Shown one piece after another: positions 46,386-59,089 of a DNA stretch of 64,000 bases (positions within the stretch are counted from its first letter, which is position 1; each line of letters begins with the position of its first letter). The stretch comes from Tanypteryx hageni (Eukaryota; Arthropoda; Insecta; Odonata; Petaluridae), in assembly GCA_028673005.1 (NCBI GenBank), contig CM054116.1, positions 82,348,572 to 82,412,571 on the forward strand. Direction: 5' to 3'. A program made the translations under genes and the position numbers. Under the pieces are notes generated by a model, which worked only from the letters and a program-made list of their open reading frames with translations, ran no database searches and was not told the DNA's origin.

Positions 46386-46676
46386 CTCTACGCATTGAGA
46401 TGGCCATATAAAATCCCACATTTGCCTTATTCGGTGTTGAAAAGTGAGGCTTCCAAAAAATACTCATATTAAAGCAAAAGGAAAACCCCTTCTTTCGCTC
46501 CCACTGTTCATGCGAACCGAAAAAATGGAACGAAATAAATAAAGATTTTCGGTTTCGGTTCGGGTCCATAAAAATATTTTTTTTTTGTTCTGGTTCAGTT
46601 TCACTCCAGCTAAAATAACGGTTTTTTTTCGGTTTCGGTTTTCGGTTTGGTTCCGGTTCGATACCCTGATTTAAAT

Positions 46677-47629
46677 GCATTGGAAATAGAAGGCACTTCT
46701 TTAAAAAACGAAAAAGATATAGAACGATTACTTTTTATTTAGCGACGAGAATCAATAAATCTTTGCATGTAAGTTTCGTAAACTGATAAATTTCCAAGTT
46801 CAAATTCATTAATGTCTGTAATTCAATTCACGTGCCGAAACCAGCAGCCAAATATTTTAATTTCATAATGCCAGCTTTGTGTTCTGCGCCTATCAAGTAA
46901 ATAGAAACAATTTTTTTGGTAAATTAATAATTATTTTCAATTTTACAAAATTATTAATTTCATTAACGATGAATCTTAAAAGTATAAAAATAAGAATTAT
47001 TATTTAAAAATCACATAAAAATGTTCAAATATTAATTGAAGATTTCATTTCGGATTACGCTTACTATTTACTAGCTGAAACGAATACTCTATTCCAGTGT
47101 ATTTGACTGAAGTACCCGGGTAAATCCAATACACTTAATGCATGAAAAATTCGTACATGATCTTCGAACCACCGATTAGAAAATTGCCAAATATTGTGGG
47201 AGGAGTTAACGGACGATTTCGTTTTTATATAGAGGTATAGATTTTAAATACTCTTTATAAAATTAACAGGAAAAGCAACCAATCGCATGGAAAATTTTTA
47301 ACAACCACGTATATCAAGACAGGTGCAATATACGCAATATTAACTTTTTCTGCCACCTAAATTTTTCACATATCCTTTAAACGGTGCAACTCTGAGAGCA
47401 CTCTAATCGATCTGGGTATCCTAAATGGACGAGATTTCTTAAAGTTAACATAAAAATTATTAGACATGTGAGCACATATCAAGCAACTCATAAAATCAAC
47501 TTTGTCACATTTACAATGACGGAGTGTGCCACTAAAAGGCGGTAAAAATGGATCCGAACATCTCGTAAACAACGAGACTTTCCATAACGACTGCGTTAAT
47601 CCGGCCCTTCGCACAGCAGGTATCTAGAC
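46677..47629. other. Non-coding stretch, no gene seen
   Basis: AT-rich, no recognisable repeat or gene. Confidence 0.5.
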
Positions 47630-48140
47630 AAGAAAGGAAAGGAACTCCGTCGTGGAGTCGGTCATTGCGACGGAACAGCGAACACGCGTCGTTTCGCGTG
47701 ATTAACGCTTCCCGACGACTGCGTGGACGGGATCGCCATTTTTTACGCGCGCCCGCCATCGAAAGCGCCAAGAGATAAAATTCACCGGTTTTCACGTCAG
47801 CGTTTTACACGGCGGAGGCGACAAAGAACCTGGCGGACCGGCATTTTTTGGGCAATCCCGGGGCGTTAAGCGGGGAGGGAAAAAAAGCGTTATAAATCAA
47901 ACTTCTGATAGAGATTTTTACGGCGCGCACAGCAGTTGACGCGAAGAGGAGTCCCCCTTTTTTTTAAAAAAAAGAGGTGTTTGGGAACGGTGTGCATTGC
48001 AATAAAAGCTTATCGCACGGAATGGTTATTATAGAATCCCGCTCCTTGCATTCATAAAAACATGAGCTAAGCAAGGCGATTCCGTCCAACGGCGCGCCGT
48101 TATACCACGGGAAACACTGTCGGTCGGTGTGTTAAAGGGG
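47630..48140. other. CpG-rich patch
   Basis: Markedly denser in CG dinucleotides than its surroundings (for example gcgacgg, acgcgtcgtttcgcg, acgcgcgcccgcc, ggcggaggcgac). No coding sequence or core-promoter arrangement that I can defend. It may be an unmethylated regulatory patch or the remains of a GC-rich transposon. Confidence 0.4.
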
Positions 48141-49459
48141 ATCTGCCGCGAGGATTTTTACGTTTTACTCACTTGGCATTTTTAAAAATAAAAATACGGC
48201 AGGAATTTTTCCCGTATAGTTCGTATTTAATACAAATCCAGCGTTTTAAAAGGGGGAGCAGCCTATTAAATTTATTTTTGATGCGTAATTCATTCATCAC
48301 ACTCATTGACTACCTATGCTCAATTACGGCTTTTTATCGAAAATCCGCAAAAATATATTAAAGGTGCGCCAATAAATTCATTTCGAACGAGATTTTTTGT
48401 TGGCGGCGAACCGCCGCAACATATTAACGAGACAAAAAAGCATAACCGCATCAACTGCAGCACATATAACGCCGAATAATTTAAAATGCTCCCTGAAATT
48501 ATTAAGGAAATTAGATAGAATTTGAAGTCATCGAAATATAAAAAAGTGGGCATTGTATGAAAATTCTTTACGGAGGTAATGCCAATTAGAATAGAGAGCT
48601 AATGAAGCATAATTAATTCAAAAATTCCAATATATACAAATTAATACGAAGAAACAAATATTTTCTTATTACTCAGAGATTATTTATTATTCCTGAGAAA
48701 TATTTTTCATTGCTAATTTTGCATGAATTTTTTAAAAATAACGCACAAATGGCCAAAATAAAGCTGAGGTTATAATTACAGTTCTGTTTATGCCCATCTC
48801 TGTCAGTGGCACATCGGCATAAAATCGCCTCTCCAACATTTGAGCGAAAAAAACAACCTTGCTTTGAGTGGCATGAATAAAAAACTAACACAAAACGTGT
48901 TGCTTTCGACTTAGCATGCAGCAATTATGGCCTCGATTCCTTTTTTTGTAATAATAATGATAATAAAAAAGCAACGAAAAAAATTATTCCACTCCAATCC
49001 AATTTCCTCGTTATCCCAATTTATCCGGGGCTCATCATTCTCATGTTCCGCCTTCGCAAAAGTCGTCCAAATGAACTAATCTCACCCGCCGTGACAAACG
49101 CACGCCCCTTTACTGATGACAGTGTCACACAAGACTCATTAGATTTCATCCCTAACGCTCACGAATATTCCTCTTTCTTTCTCTCAACCCTTCAGACGGT
49201 ATTCCACCCTCTCAAGCCCCACTTATTCATCTCTTTCCATATTCCTGCAGACTAACTGCGCCCTCTCTCTCTCTCTCTTATTTCCAGTAATTAACGAGGA
49301 AGAATGGGAGGGTGAAGGCGGAGGGAAGAAGGTAGCAGGGAGCAGAGAGCAGGGAGACAAGTACTCTTTAGTCTATTGGTCGAGAGAGAGAGAGAGAAAG
49401 ATAAAATATTTGACTCAACCCCTCTCAAAACCAGCTTTGCACCCTAACTACCCCGGCAT
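48141..49459. other. Non-coding stretch, no gene seen
   Basis: AT-rich, with a short (CT)n/(GA)n pair at about 49264-49280 and 49380-49400. Confidence 0.5.
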
Positions 49460-50360
49460 CCACGCTGACAGGTGTATTATTCCATCCATTTTAATCCGAT
49501 AATTCCCTCCTTTTATTCTCCTCTTCCCTTTTCCCACCTCGAGCTTCTCATCTCTCCTTTCGACATCGTTATCCTTATCCTGCCCTGCCTCATTCTAAAA
49601 TTGTCCTCTTTCTCTGATGCATTTTCCTCCATTTCTCTCCCGTTACTATTCGCTCTATAGTTTCTCACTTTATCTTTCCTTGACATCTCTTCTTTCTCTC
49701 TTTCACCATTTATTCTCCTCTTTCACTTCTTTCTCTCCCCTTCTCTCACCTCTTTGCTTTATCTCTTTCATATATTACCTCTTTTCCTTCTTACTCGTAA
49801 TCTCAACTTTACACCTCATTTTATCATCTCTCCCATCATCTACTTTTTCCATTCTCTTCCTCTCTACTTATTCTCTCCCACTTCCTCTTCTTCCTCTCTC
49901 TCTCTATTTCGTCTCATTCCACCATATTCTTCATAGCTCTTTCTTCCTCTCCTCTCCTATCCTTCTTATCTCTCTAACCTACCTCCTTTTTCCATATCCA
50001 TTCTAGCCCTGTCCCTTTCCTCTCTCCCTCTTCTCTATATACTCTGTCCATCCCTCCTCTCTCCAATTGTCTCTTTTTCCTCTCTTCCCATCTTCCCTCA
50101 CTCCTTCTCCCTCCCTATTCCATTACCTTCCTCTCACTCCTAACTTGATCTCTTCCATCCCTATTGTTCCTATCTCATTCTTCTTTTTTACCCAAACTCC
50201 TCTCTTTCCTCAATTTCCTTATTCCATTTCCTTCCTCTCTCCCCACTTTCTATTCCTGTACTCTCACCCTCTTTATTCTCTTCTCTCTCCTCCCATTATT
50301 CCTTCTCTGTTTCTCTTCGTCTCCATCCTGTTTACCACCCTCTAACACCATATCTTACAC
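49460..50360. repeat. Polypyrimidine block (+ strand)
   Basis: About 900 bp in which the + strand is nearly all C and T in irregular order (cttcctctct-type). Long Ser/Leu/Phe-rich frames across it reflect composition. Not a clean tandem repeat. Confidence 0.8.
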
Positions 50361-53300
50361 CTCTCTCTCTCTTCGATCACGTGACAATAGACGCCACCTC
50401 GTCCCATTAGCCAAGCGGCATAGGATCCCGTTGCCTCCCTCTCAACGGAAGCTTTTTTTAAGGGCCCCTTCTTTTTTCCTCTCTCTCTCTCCACCCTCGG
50501 CACCCCAAAGGTTGTGTGTGACGTAGTTTCCGTTGGCACAGGAAATCGGATGTGCCATCCGCACCCGTTCGCGGAAAAGATGAGAAAATGAAGGGATTTT
50601 TGGATGAGAACGAGAGAGAGAGAGAGGGAGAATAGGATGTCGTGTAGGAGGGCTGAAGAGTTGAAAGGTTCTCATCTTTTTATTCTACCAACAGATTCAT
50701 TATAGCTCGGGACATTTTGGTGTCGTCTAATTGAGGGAGACGGCGAAAATTTAAAGTGTCTCTTGTTAATGGAACGAACGAATTTCACCCTTACCCACAT
50801 TCTCCTGAAATTTGATTTCCAACCTTTTTTCTCTTTTGTTTATGGGAACCTTGCAGCGTGAAAGAGGCATTTTAAAGCCAATCACACTCATCCTGCAAGC
50901 CATCAGAGTTTACGTCCAAAAATGAAATCATTCAAGATGCGTCACATAAGTATAACTGTCGAGGTTTCCTTTTAAAAAGAGACCCATAAGACAATGTTTA
51001 AGTAATACAAGATTGAAATGAATATGATAGCATTTTCCAAGATTATTTTATGAAAATTTCATCTTGATTTCTTAGATGAATGATCAATGGTATGGAGTGT
51101 AATCACATGCATTATATATTATAATTTTCGGAAAATAATTTTTTCTGTGACATTTCATGCAAAAAATATGGTAGAAAGAGGTTCAATCCATTTTAAAATA
51201 AACTATTGCATAATATATGCCGTGGAATTAAAAATCCAAGAAACTTAACACCACCGCGAGAACTCGAGCGTAAAATAATAGCCGGAACACTTTAAACCCA
51301 CATATTTACTTGCCTGATATATTTTTAAGTTGCGCTGTCATAACATTACTACTCATCAAGAAGAATAGCAGTCTTACATCAGTTTTGGTTTAATATTTCT
51401 CACAATTTTTTTCTTGAAACGAAGTCTGATAGAGAAAGGCAAATTTAATGCCTTAGGTCATGTTAATGGTTCCTTCGTCTTCAGCGCTGAATAAGAGCTA
51501 AAATTCACCCTCATGCCTTCCCACATGCATGTTTTGCGTAACGGTATGTGCACTCTTCCGTAGACGTAAAATAGTTCCCAACAGTGTCCTAAATATCATC
51601 TCATTTTACCATGTAAAGGAATTCGATGCTCGCACTCGCGCAGCCTCAAACGAATGTATTCCCCATGACACGGTATTACTATAGAGTATATTTTAATAGT
51701 CTGTAAGCCATTTTGTCGTCCCCCGCGACACTATTTCTCTCTTTTATATCTTTGGAAAATTCGGGGTAAGTGCGCCGTGAAAAATCTCGGGAGGAAAATG
51801 CCTCGACGGCGTTATTTACGAGGGGACGCGTCATTTTCAGGTACCTCGTTGTTTTGACCAAAGGTCGGACAACATAATCTATTTGCTCGAGTGGTGTGAG
51901 GCGGCGTTTTCGAGGCAGAGAGGAGAGAAAGAGAGAGAGCAAATGCGTAGGTCGAAATATGCTCAGAAGCTTATTAAATAGCACGCGAGGGTGAAAAAGG
52001 TGGGGCGATTGCTATGAGGGGGATGCGACGGGAGAACAATGAGAAAAAGTCCCGCAAAACCCATTTACATTGTTGGCAGAGAGAGAGAGGAAGATTTTTC
52101 CTGCTTAGCTTGCCTCGCAAACTGCATTATCAAAGGGAAATGCGATTACAACATCTCCCGACACGGTGCGTAATGCGGAGGTAAGATCCGCGTTATTAAA
52201 TTCCCTCGGGAGTGGAAGGACAGGAAGTGGGAGAAATGTGAAGTGGGATGGAATAAAGAGGAATTTCCTTTGAAAAAAGTTTGAAATTGATTATTCACAA
52301 TGGCGAGGTTTTTGCTAAAAACAATAATATGTATGCAGTCGTAAAGTAACGCTTCATTGAACGTGAAAGTTTCGTATTATTTGTTCATATCTGTTTTTAG
52401 GAATGCTCTTACCTAATCGCATTCGGCCCAAAGCGGAATTTTAAAAAATTAATGACTAAATAGGATCAAATTCAAACCAAATTTCTAGTGCGTTGATGAG
52501 CTTATATCTGACATTGGATAACATTGAAAAATATATCAATTAATTATGAAATATCTCTCCAAAGATCATCATAACCAAGTGTCCTGAATAGTACTGATGT
52601 CAATCAAGTCAATCTAATATGCGTTCTTATCTAAATACAGTGAAGTCTAGGACTAGTTTTTAAATTTCAGATTATCCACTGATTTACTGACAAAAGAAAT
52701 CTTCTTGTGGATTCTTTCCAAATGAAAGTTTAATGAGCAAGCCTGTATCTGTAGGTTTAATTTATGATTTTCGCTCCAACTTATAATACGGTATTTATAC
52801 AATAAGGTTGATTTAATACTTTCCCCACGCTATTACCTCAAAATTCCGTAGAGTAAAAATTAACGTGCGACACCGTCTGTCCTTACACACGTTTTATTCA
52901 GCCAATTTCTTAATATTGCTGTACAGTATTTTTCTGATTTTTAATTAATTATTTCGTTTAATTTTTATTTATTCCTCTTCCCAGGAAATTGTAGATTTAT
53001 CTCTTTTTATATTCATAACATAATATTATTTTAAATTTTAGTTAATTAAAGGCTTTTGTTTAAATATCTCACTGGAGTTCGTAAGTAGGAAGAAAAATTT
53101 GCTGAATGTACTTGTAAATGTGTCTTGAACATTCCTTGTTAAAGTACGATTTCAAAATTAAAGTGTATCGAATACTTCCAAGCATCGTAATTATTACAGC
53201 TGATGCATGATGTTAACGTCAACGGATTTTAAACAAACTGCCGACGAGTAATGTCAGAAAAAATATCCACAAAATACAACGATTCTGAACGCAATACTTA

Positions 53301-53799
53301 AAATTCCGCGCAGCAGGTTCGGTTCCTTGCAGTGATGGATTTATCAACAGGAAGCCCTCTTTTTTTCAGAAAATTTACGTGCGCTCTGAGGAATACGCAC
53401 GAAACGTAGCATCCCATTCGCAGGGAAGATAGTCATTTACATAGAGCATTTCCCTAGGGCTGGTCGGTGCCTTCGCTCCTGTTTCCCTCCTCTTTCGCCC
53501 GTATGCGTGTGGGCGAGTTTTTCTGGTCTCCTGCCTGAAGGGTTACGAGAAAGATTTAGAATCACGTGCCGTAAAAAAACGGAAAGACAGCCGCAAGTTG
53601 AAGCTGATGTACGTAGCTCTACCAGAGAAAGTCTGGAGTGTTTAATAATATAAGTCGGTTCTCTTAAAACAGGGCATTTGTTAAGTGTAAATTATAGACT
53701 TTTACGCAAAACCGAAATGGCTGTGAACAAGCATAGCTATTTAAATTGTTAGCAGTGTGACCCTTCATGTTAGCTTCTATATGCGGCTAGTTCAGCCTA
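50361..53799. other. Non-coding stretch, no gene seen
   Basis: No recognisable gene, RNA or transposon end. 51.7-52.2 kb is somewhat CpG-richer. The 101-codon minus frame at 51679-51984 has no recognisable domain. Confidence 0.5.
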
Positions 53800-54143
53800 A
53801 AGGTTTTTATTTATTGTTTATTGTTTACTAAATGAGTTGGAATTTGGCTACATGCCAGGTGGCAATATTACATGACTCATTGTCAATAAATTTCACATCA
53901 TCTAACTTACTGCGTGATCAAGGTCACTTGTCCAAAATTTAACTGAATAAAATTATTAATTTTATAAAAATAATACAATTTTGGCTAAAATACTTATAAT
54001 ACAATTACTTTTCCCTTGGCTTTAATCGGAGCCGAAGTTTTCGAGGTTCATGGTAGGCCTTCACGGTTACCGTAGCGGTCCCGGGGCCCACGAAGTCCGC
54101 ACCGTACTTCACCCTACCAAGCATTCACTCTACTTCCTCCGGC

Positions 54144-54660
54144 TCACTCGTCACCCTCTAAAAAAAGAAAACCTTTACATTTTGACCTAAATTGCTTAAG
54201 CGATTTAGGAAAGGGCTTAAAGATTTTCTCCGGTAGCTCATTCCATTCACAGATTCCTCTATTTAGAAAAAAGTTCTTGGGGACGTTTGTCTTCTGCGGC
54301 CTGTATTTAATTTTATATTTGTGGTCGTTTTTTCCTATGTAGTGAGGTTTCTCGATCCCAGATGATAAATTTTCCCATGCCCCTTTATTATTTAATATTT
54401 TTTTAAATCCCACATAGCCTGTTGAGTTTCCTTCTATTTAACACCCTTATCATTTCCGTTACACTTTCAGTCTTCTTATGCTTCCCCATCACGTATCTGG
54501 CAGTCTTTCTTTGGACTTTTTCTAACTTATTTATCTGCCCCACTTCATACGGATCCCATACATTCGTCGAGTATTCCAAAATTGGTCTAATAATGGCTTT
54601 ATACGCTATGGGTGTACCGCTTCCCTTGAGGTTCCTCATCACCCAATATACATGTATATA
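54144..54660 (-). pseudogene. Non-LTR retrotransposon reverse transcriptase, C-terminal relic
   Basis: Minus strand. The first frame (54642-54403) has YKAIIRPILEYSTNVWDPY, then QINKLEKVQRKTARYVMG and SVTEMI. The second frame (to 54144) has FFLNRGICEWNELPEKIF and FPKSLKQFRSKCKGF. The order 'ILEY...VWDPY...LE.VQR.AARFV...SVTEML...R..WN.LP......FK' is the post-polymerase region of jockey/CR1-type LINE ORF2 proteins. One frameshift near 54410 and no catalytic YADD region. About 130 bp of GC-rich sequence after the stop (54010-54140) may be its 3' UTR. Different lineage from the 26-kb relic. Confidence 0.8.
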
Positions 54661-56010
54661 ATTCTATGCGAAAGCGGATTCAAAGAGTTCCTTAATAAAT
54701 TTCATTGGATCTGTTGCGCATTCCTGGGTGTACACGCTTCTAATCATGATTCAATAGAGAGAAGAAGATTATATTTTGTTTAAAGTACCACCGAAATTTG
54801 TTCGCATTGTTCATAGTACGCATGTAATCAGAGTAAACTGAAAAAGAGTCTTCACTATTATGTACCTATAGTATTCAATTTTGCTGTGTACTTTTCCCAT
54901 TTGTTTATGGAAATAGAAAAAAAGCTCTTTCGATAGCTTCAAAAAAGACTATTAAAATGATTTGTATTAAGTAAATTTCATCTCTCCTCTGTTCCTCCGT
55001 CCTTGAGTTATTTTTATCTTTCTATTATGTCATGATTTCTCCGCCTCTTTATCTCTATTTTCCTTTTTGAGAACCAGGCATCAAGCTAATTTTATCACTC
55101 AGGAATTTAATCTCCTCCGCGAAACGTATTACTTTGTGCCCTCTAGTGAACTCCTGCCTAACCGTTTTGGTGAAAAAAATTATTTTCCATCACTTTCTCT
55201 CTCTTTGCTATCTATAAAGATCAAATGGAGAACTCCCTTTGCCAGACATTCTCTCTTCATCCTTTTTATCGGGATGTTTACTGCCTTTTCCTTCTTAAAA
55301 ATTTCCAAAATAACTTTTATTTATTTTTGCCCGGGTTCAAACGGAGAACATTTTTAGAGGTTTTCGCATTGGTTTGCTCGAAAAAGTTTCAAGTTGTACG
55401 TGAATCATCGAATAGATTAGATGAGTATGGTCTGCTCGTAGAGAGACCAAACTACTTATCTCTAAGTGCGCGAGATATTAATCGCATGGTAAATGTAGTG
55501 TAAGTGGAAATATACAAAATGCTCAGGGAATAGGATTATTCTTTACAGAATGGGACGTTGCATACGTCCTGTAATCATAAAAAGAAGTGTAATTTTTCCA
55601 TAGCTAATCGTTCTTGCGCCGGTTATGGTTGAGGTGCTTGAAGTATTTATGGGAAATTTGAAATTGACGACATGTTGTGCGTTTAATTTAAAACTTTGGC
55701 CTAAATCGAAGGAAATTTTTTTAATATTTTGGTTTCGAATCTTTTAAAGGTCGACTTTATCGGTGTAAGTATTTTATTCGTACTAATTTCTGAGAGCTCC
55801 TTTGGTAATATATTTACATATAGGACCCTTTATAATGAAGAAGAAAACCTACGTTTCTAACACAGCCATTAATTTTCCAGTTTATTCTAATAACTAACGT
55901 CTTTGCGAAATATATTATTCTCTTCTTTTAAACATTACTTGTTGTTACGTGCTGCAAAAATGTTCTTTTATTTTTTCTTCTTCCTTTGGCTTCACCCGAG
56001 CTTAAGAATT
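54661..56010. other. Non-coding stretch, no gene seen
   Basis: AT-rich. The overlapping frames at 55067-55503 have no recognisable domain. Confidence 0.5.
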
Positions 56011-56283
56011 GTGGGGTGGCGGAGTGGTTATAGCGTCGACCTACCACGCAGCGGTCTCAGGTTCGAATCCAGCTGAGGTCTGATTTTTCGACCTGGGATC
56101 GTCCCATCCCTTGCTTGTATGATTTGAGGAGACCTCACAAGTTAGCACTCTGTCTTTCGGAAGGAACGTCAAGCAGTTGCTCAACGTCAAGAGCACGCTA
56201 ATGCCGGCACCTCCCTTGTGTTTGTTCGATGTGAAAGGAATAATGGCTATAATCATCCAAGAAATATCATACATACAAACAAA
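56011..56283 (+). mobile_element. tRNA-derived SINE, diverged copy
   Basis: The head is ggggtggcggagtggttata (A-box region), then tctcaggttcgaatccagc (B-box). The core is diverged but recognisable: gagacctcacaagt, tctttcggaaggaacgtc, aagagcacgctaatgcc. The tail is atcatacatacaaac. The tRNA head differs from those at 30454 and 36388, so it is an older or separate subfamily. No TSD recognised. Confidence 0.75.
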
Positions 56284-57798
56284 TCAAACAACAAATTATG
56301 AAAATTACGCAAATGAGATAAAAAATAATTATATTTGAATAACGCTATCATCAGCATCATGAAATGGAGAAATGAGAGTAATGATGATGACATTAGAACA
56401 AATTGGTTTGATTGTTACGTCAGTTTATAACAGCAGTATGCAATATCCGAATTCCTTTCAGAAGAAAATATCACGAATGGTTCTAGATATCGCAAGAATC
56501 ATTGAGAAAAATGGCGCTGAGAGATCGCAAAGAACGTTCATCCAAATGACAAGCATTAAAGCCAGCATCAAGGATCCAACGAAATCATAATTAAAGAACT
56601 TAAATGAGATAAAGTGGCGAAAAAAATAATTGACATAGGAACATAAATGACTAACCGGGAAAATTGGAAAATAATACGAAATGACAGTGAAAAATCAGAA
56701 CTTACTGCGGGCAGAATATCTTTGACGATAACTGCATCGTGTCTACAAAGTAACATAAAAAGTTAAATTGGAAAATGGATTTCAGGAGCCTATTAAAATT
56801 TATTAAATGAACATAAGATCATGCAAAAAAATTCACGCATAAACACCGTTATTAAGTGCACCTGCAAGCAAATTTTAATGATGTTAAGATCATTTTCTAT
56901 TTTTATCGAGTCCCGAATAAGTTGGCGGAAAATTATTTGTGCAGGTGAAAACCAATTATTCGGTCAAGTTACCGCTTTGCATCGATTAGAGCGAAGTTAA
57001 TTTTGAGAAAACGAACAATTCTCTCAAAACTCGGAATCTAACAGGACGTGCACCAGTTTGCCAGCCTCGAGAGCGTGCGCCTGTTCACGCTCATGTTTTG
57101 CGGTTTACTTGGACAGATTTGGCGTGCATGCTCACTTAACTTACAACAATTCACGATCCAGTGACCAGCGTGGAATTAAACGGTCTACAAAGCATTTTAA
57201 ATTCTCATGCGGTTTTGGGCGCTGCTTAATTTGTACTTTGACTGCTGTTCGGTGTCACGCATATTACTTCTAAAGAGATTTAATGTTGCTTTAATATTTT
57301 GAGGAAATAATTAAAATATATTATATTATTATATTATATTATTTGCAAATAAATAAAATTTTCGGAGTAAAAACTAATGGATTTATCTCATTACATTCAT
57401 AAATTATTTTCATCAGACTTTCAGAGGAAAACAAAAGCGCAATTTCATAAAAGGTTTATTTTTAGCCATGTAAATCGCTCAAAGCCTTTTAGTTACACCA
57501 TACTTTCAATTTCACTTAATGCACGACAGACCAAAGCAAAAATAAAACCGCAACAGAAATTTTTAATTACAATGCGCAATATTTAACACAAATACCAGAT
57601 TTACTGACAATAAATTCAAAGAATCAATTCCACCTTCATTTCCAGTAATATTTGGGAGAACGTGTAGTCGCTCTCCTATTTTTGTTTTTGATTAATTAAT
57701 TGGGTAAAATTAAAAAGCTTTCTATTAGAGAAGCACACTTATCGAGGGCGAACATATTTGATCGAATTTGCTACTTGTAGATTTTCATTTATTCATTT
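56284..57798. other. Non-coding stretch, no gene seen
   Basis: AT-rich, no recognisable repeat. The short plus frame at 56372-56590 and the minus frame at 56568-56756 are featureless. Confidence 0.5.
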
Positions 57799-58773
57799 AC
57801 TAGCAGATATACCCGGCTTCGCTCGGGATATTAAAGCGGCAGAGTATTCATTTTATTGAAGGTTAAGATAACATAACTGAAAAAGAAGTCCGAGGACAAA
57901 ATAAAACACAAATACCGGAGGCTGTCTGAAAATATTCTAAAATAGTAATATATCATCATACTTTACCTTTCGTTTATAATACTTCTCTGTAAACAATATT
58001 TGTTGTTTTTCCTCCAGACGCTAGAATGGTTAAGTTACGTGGGCTAAAATCTAAAATAAAAATTTAACCTGGATTTATTCCTCAACTTTGGCACAAATGC
58101 AACACTCAAAAGGACTGGTGCACTCTAGGGGTGACCACTTTTTTTTTAAATCCAAAATTTTCTGCCTGCAATACACACGGGTGAACCATACAATCAAACT
58201 TATCTGCAATTAATGAAGTTGCAATCTATTACGTTTGACGTTGCTACAACAATAATTTCCATGCTTCATAAAAAGCGCGAAGCAAATAACGTAATTCTTT
58301 CGTCTTTTTGAAGGTTTAATAGACTAGGCGGGACGCCTTGGCAACACCCGGAAAGAGAACGGAAGAGAGATAAAATTTAGAAAATAAATGCGTATTTCTG
58401 ACAAATTCCTCCGTAAAATATCTAAACATCGCACAAATAGGACATTTTATAGTTTAAGCCGTCAAATAATGCAAAAATAAAGAAAATTGGTCGATATTTA
58501 CGTATTTTTATGAATGAAAGAAAATATCTTGCACCAAGAAAAATCGAAAATCCCGTGTAAACTTATGGGAAAATATAATTGTCGAATCCAAGACTCGTTC
58601 CGGGATGTTTGATTTTTCTAGGGACCATCTCATGAGTGTTTAACGATTTTGAAAATTTCAGCTCTTTAAGCTTAATAGATCCGAAGATATTAAGCGAGAA
58701 ATATTTGAAGGAAACGGCAGACTCCCAGCCAGCCAGGCAGGTTGAGTTTTATATAGATAGAGATAATCAAGCG
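57799..58773 (+). repeat. Probable interspersed repeat (CCCGGCTTCGCTCGGG-start type)
   Basis: Begins agcagatatacccggcttcg and continues cgggatatta, with palindromic CCCG...CGGG. It ends around gttgagttttatatagatag after a run of cagccagccagg. From memory, this start-and-end style recurs in dispersed invertebrate repeats. The interior is non-coding, and no TSD or inverted repeat confirms the limits. Confidence 0.4.
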
Positions 58774-59089
58774 AAGCTATTATATTATGTATATATTTTT
58801 GTTTTGCACTGTACATATTACTTCAGCATTACCGCTCATTTGCGAGCTCATTAATTACTGAACAGATTGAGAACTCGGGTAAAATGGAAATTTAGTCACA
58901 TAATTTTATTTGGGATTGTTAGTCTCCCCACGAATGCACCGTTGAAAACTTTGCGTCGCGTAATTTCCAAACAAGAAAACAGATGCGCGAGAGTCATAGT
59001 AGGCGTGGAGCTATTTGAACCTGTCACGGGAGAATATTAAACTCGAACATTTTGACCATTTAAGACGGATGATTCGAGCATGAACAGCC

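Larger units (their letters stand above)
43770..46668. mobile_element. 2.9-kb hAT-type element with perfect 8-bp TSD
   Basis: Starts cagggcctcgaaccgaaa. Its far end (reverse complement) is cagggtatcgaaccggaa, 15 of 18 identical. The flanks atttaaat at 43762-43769 and 46669-46676 are identical. CAGGG tips and an 8-bp TSD are the hAT signature. Both ends carry clusters of ggttc/cggtttcg words as subterminal repeats. No transposase could be read inside, so it is non-autonomous or the gene is unrecognisable. Two complete hAT MITEs (45499, 46106) lie inside, and near 44408 a further caggggtattcaaac tip, so its length was inflated by later insertions. Confidence 0.8.

Noticed and set aside
49617..50526. 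Several 90-130-codon Ser/Leu-rich frames
   Set aside because: Polypyrimidine composition artefacts.
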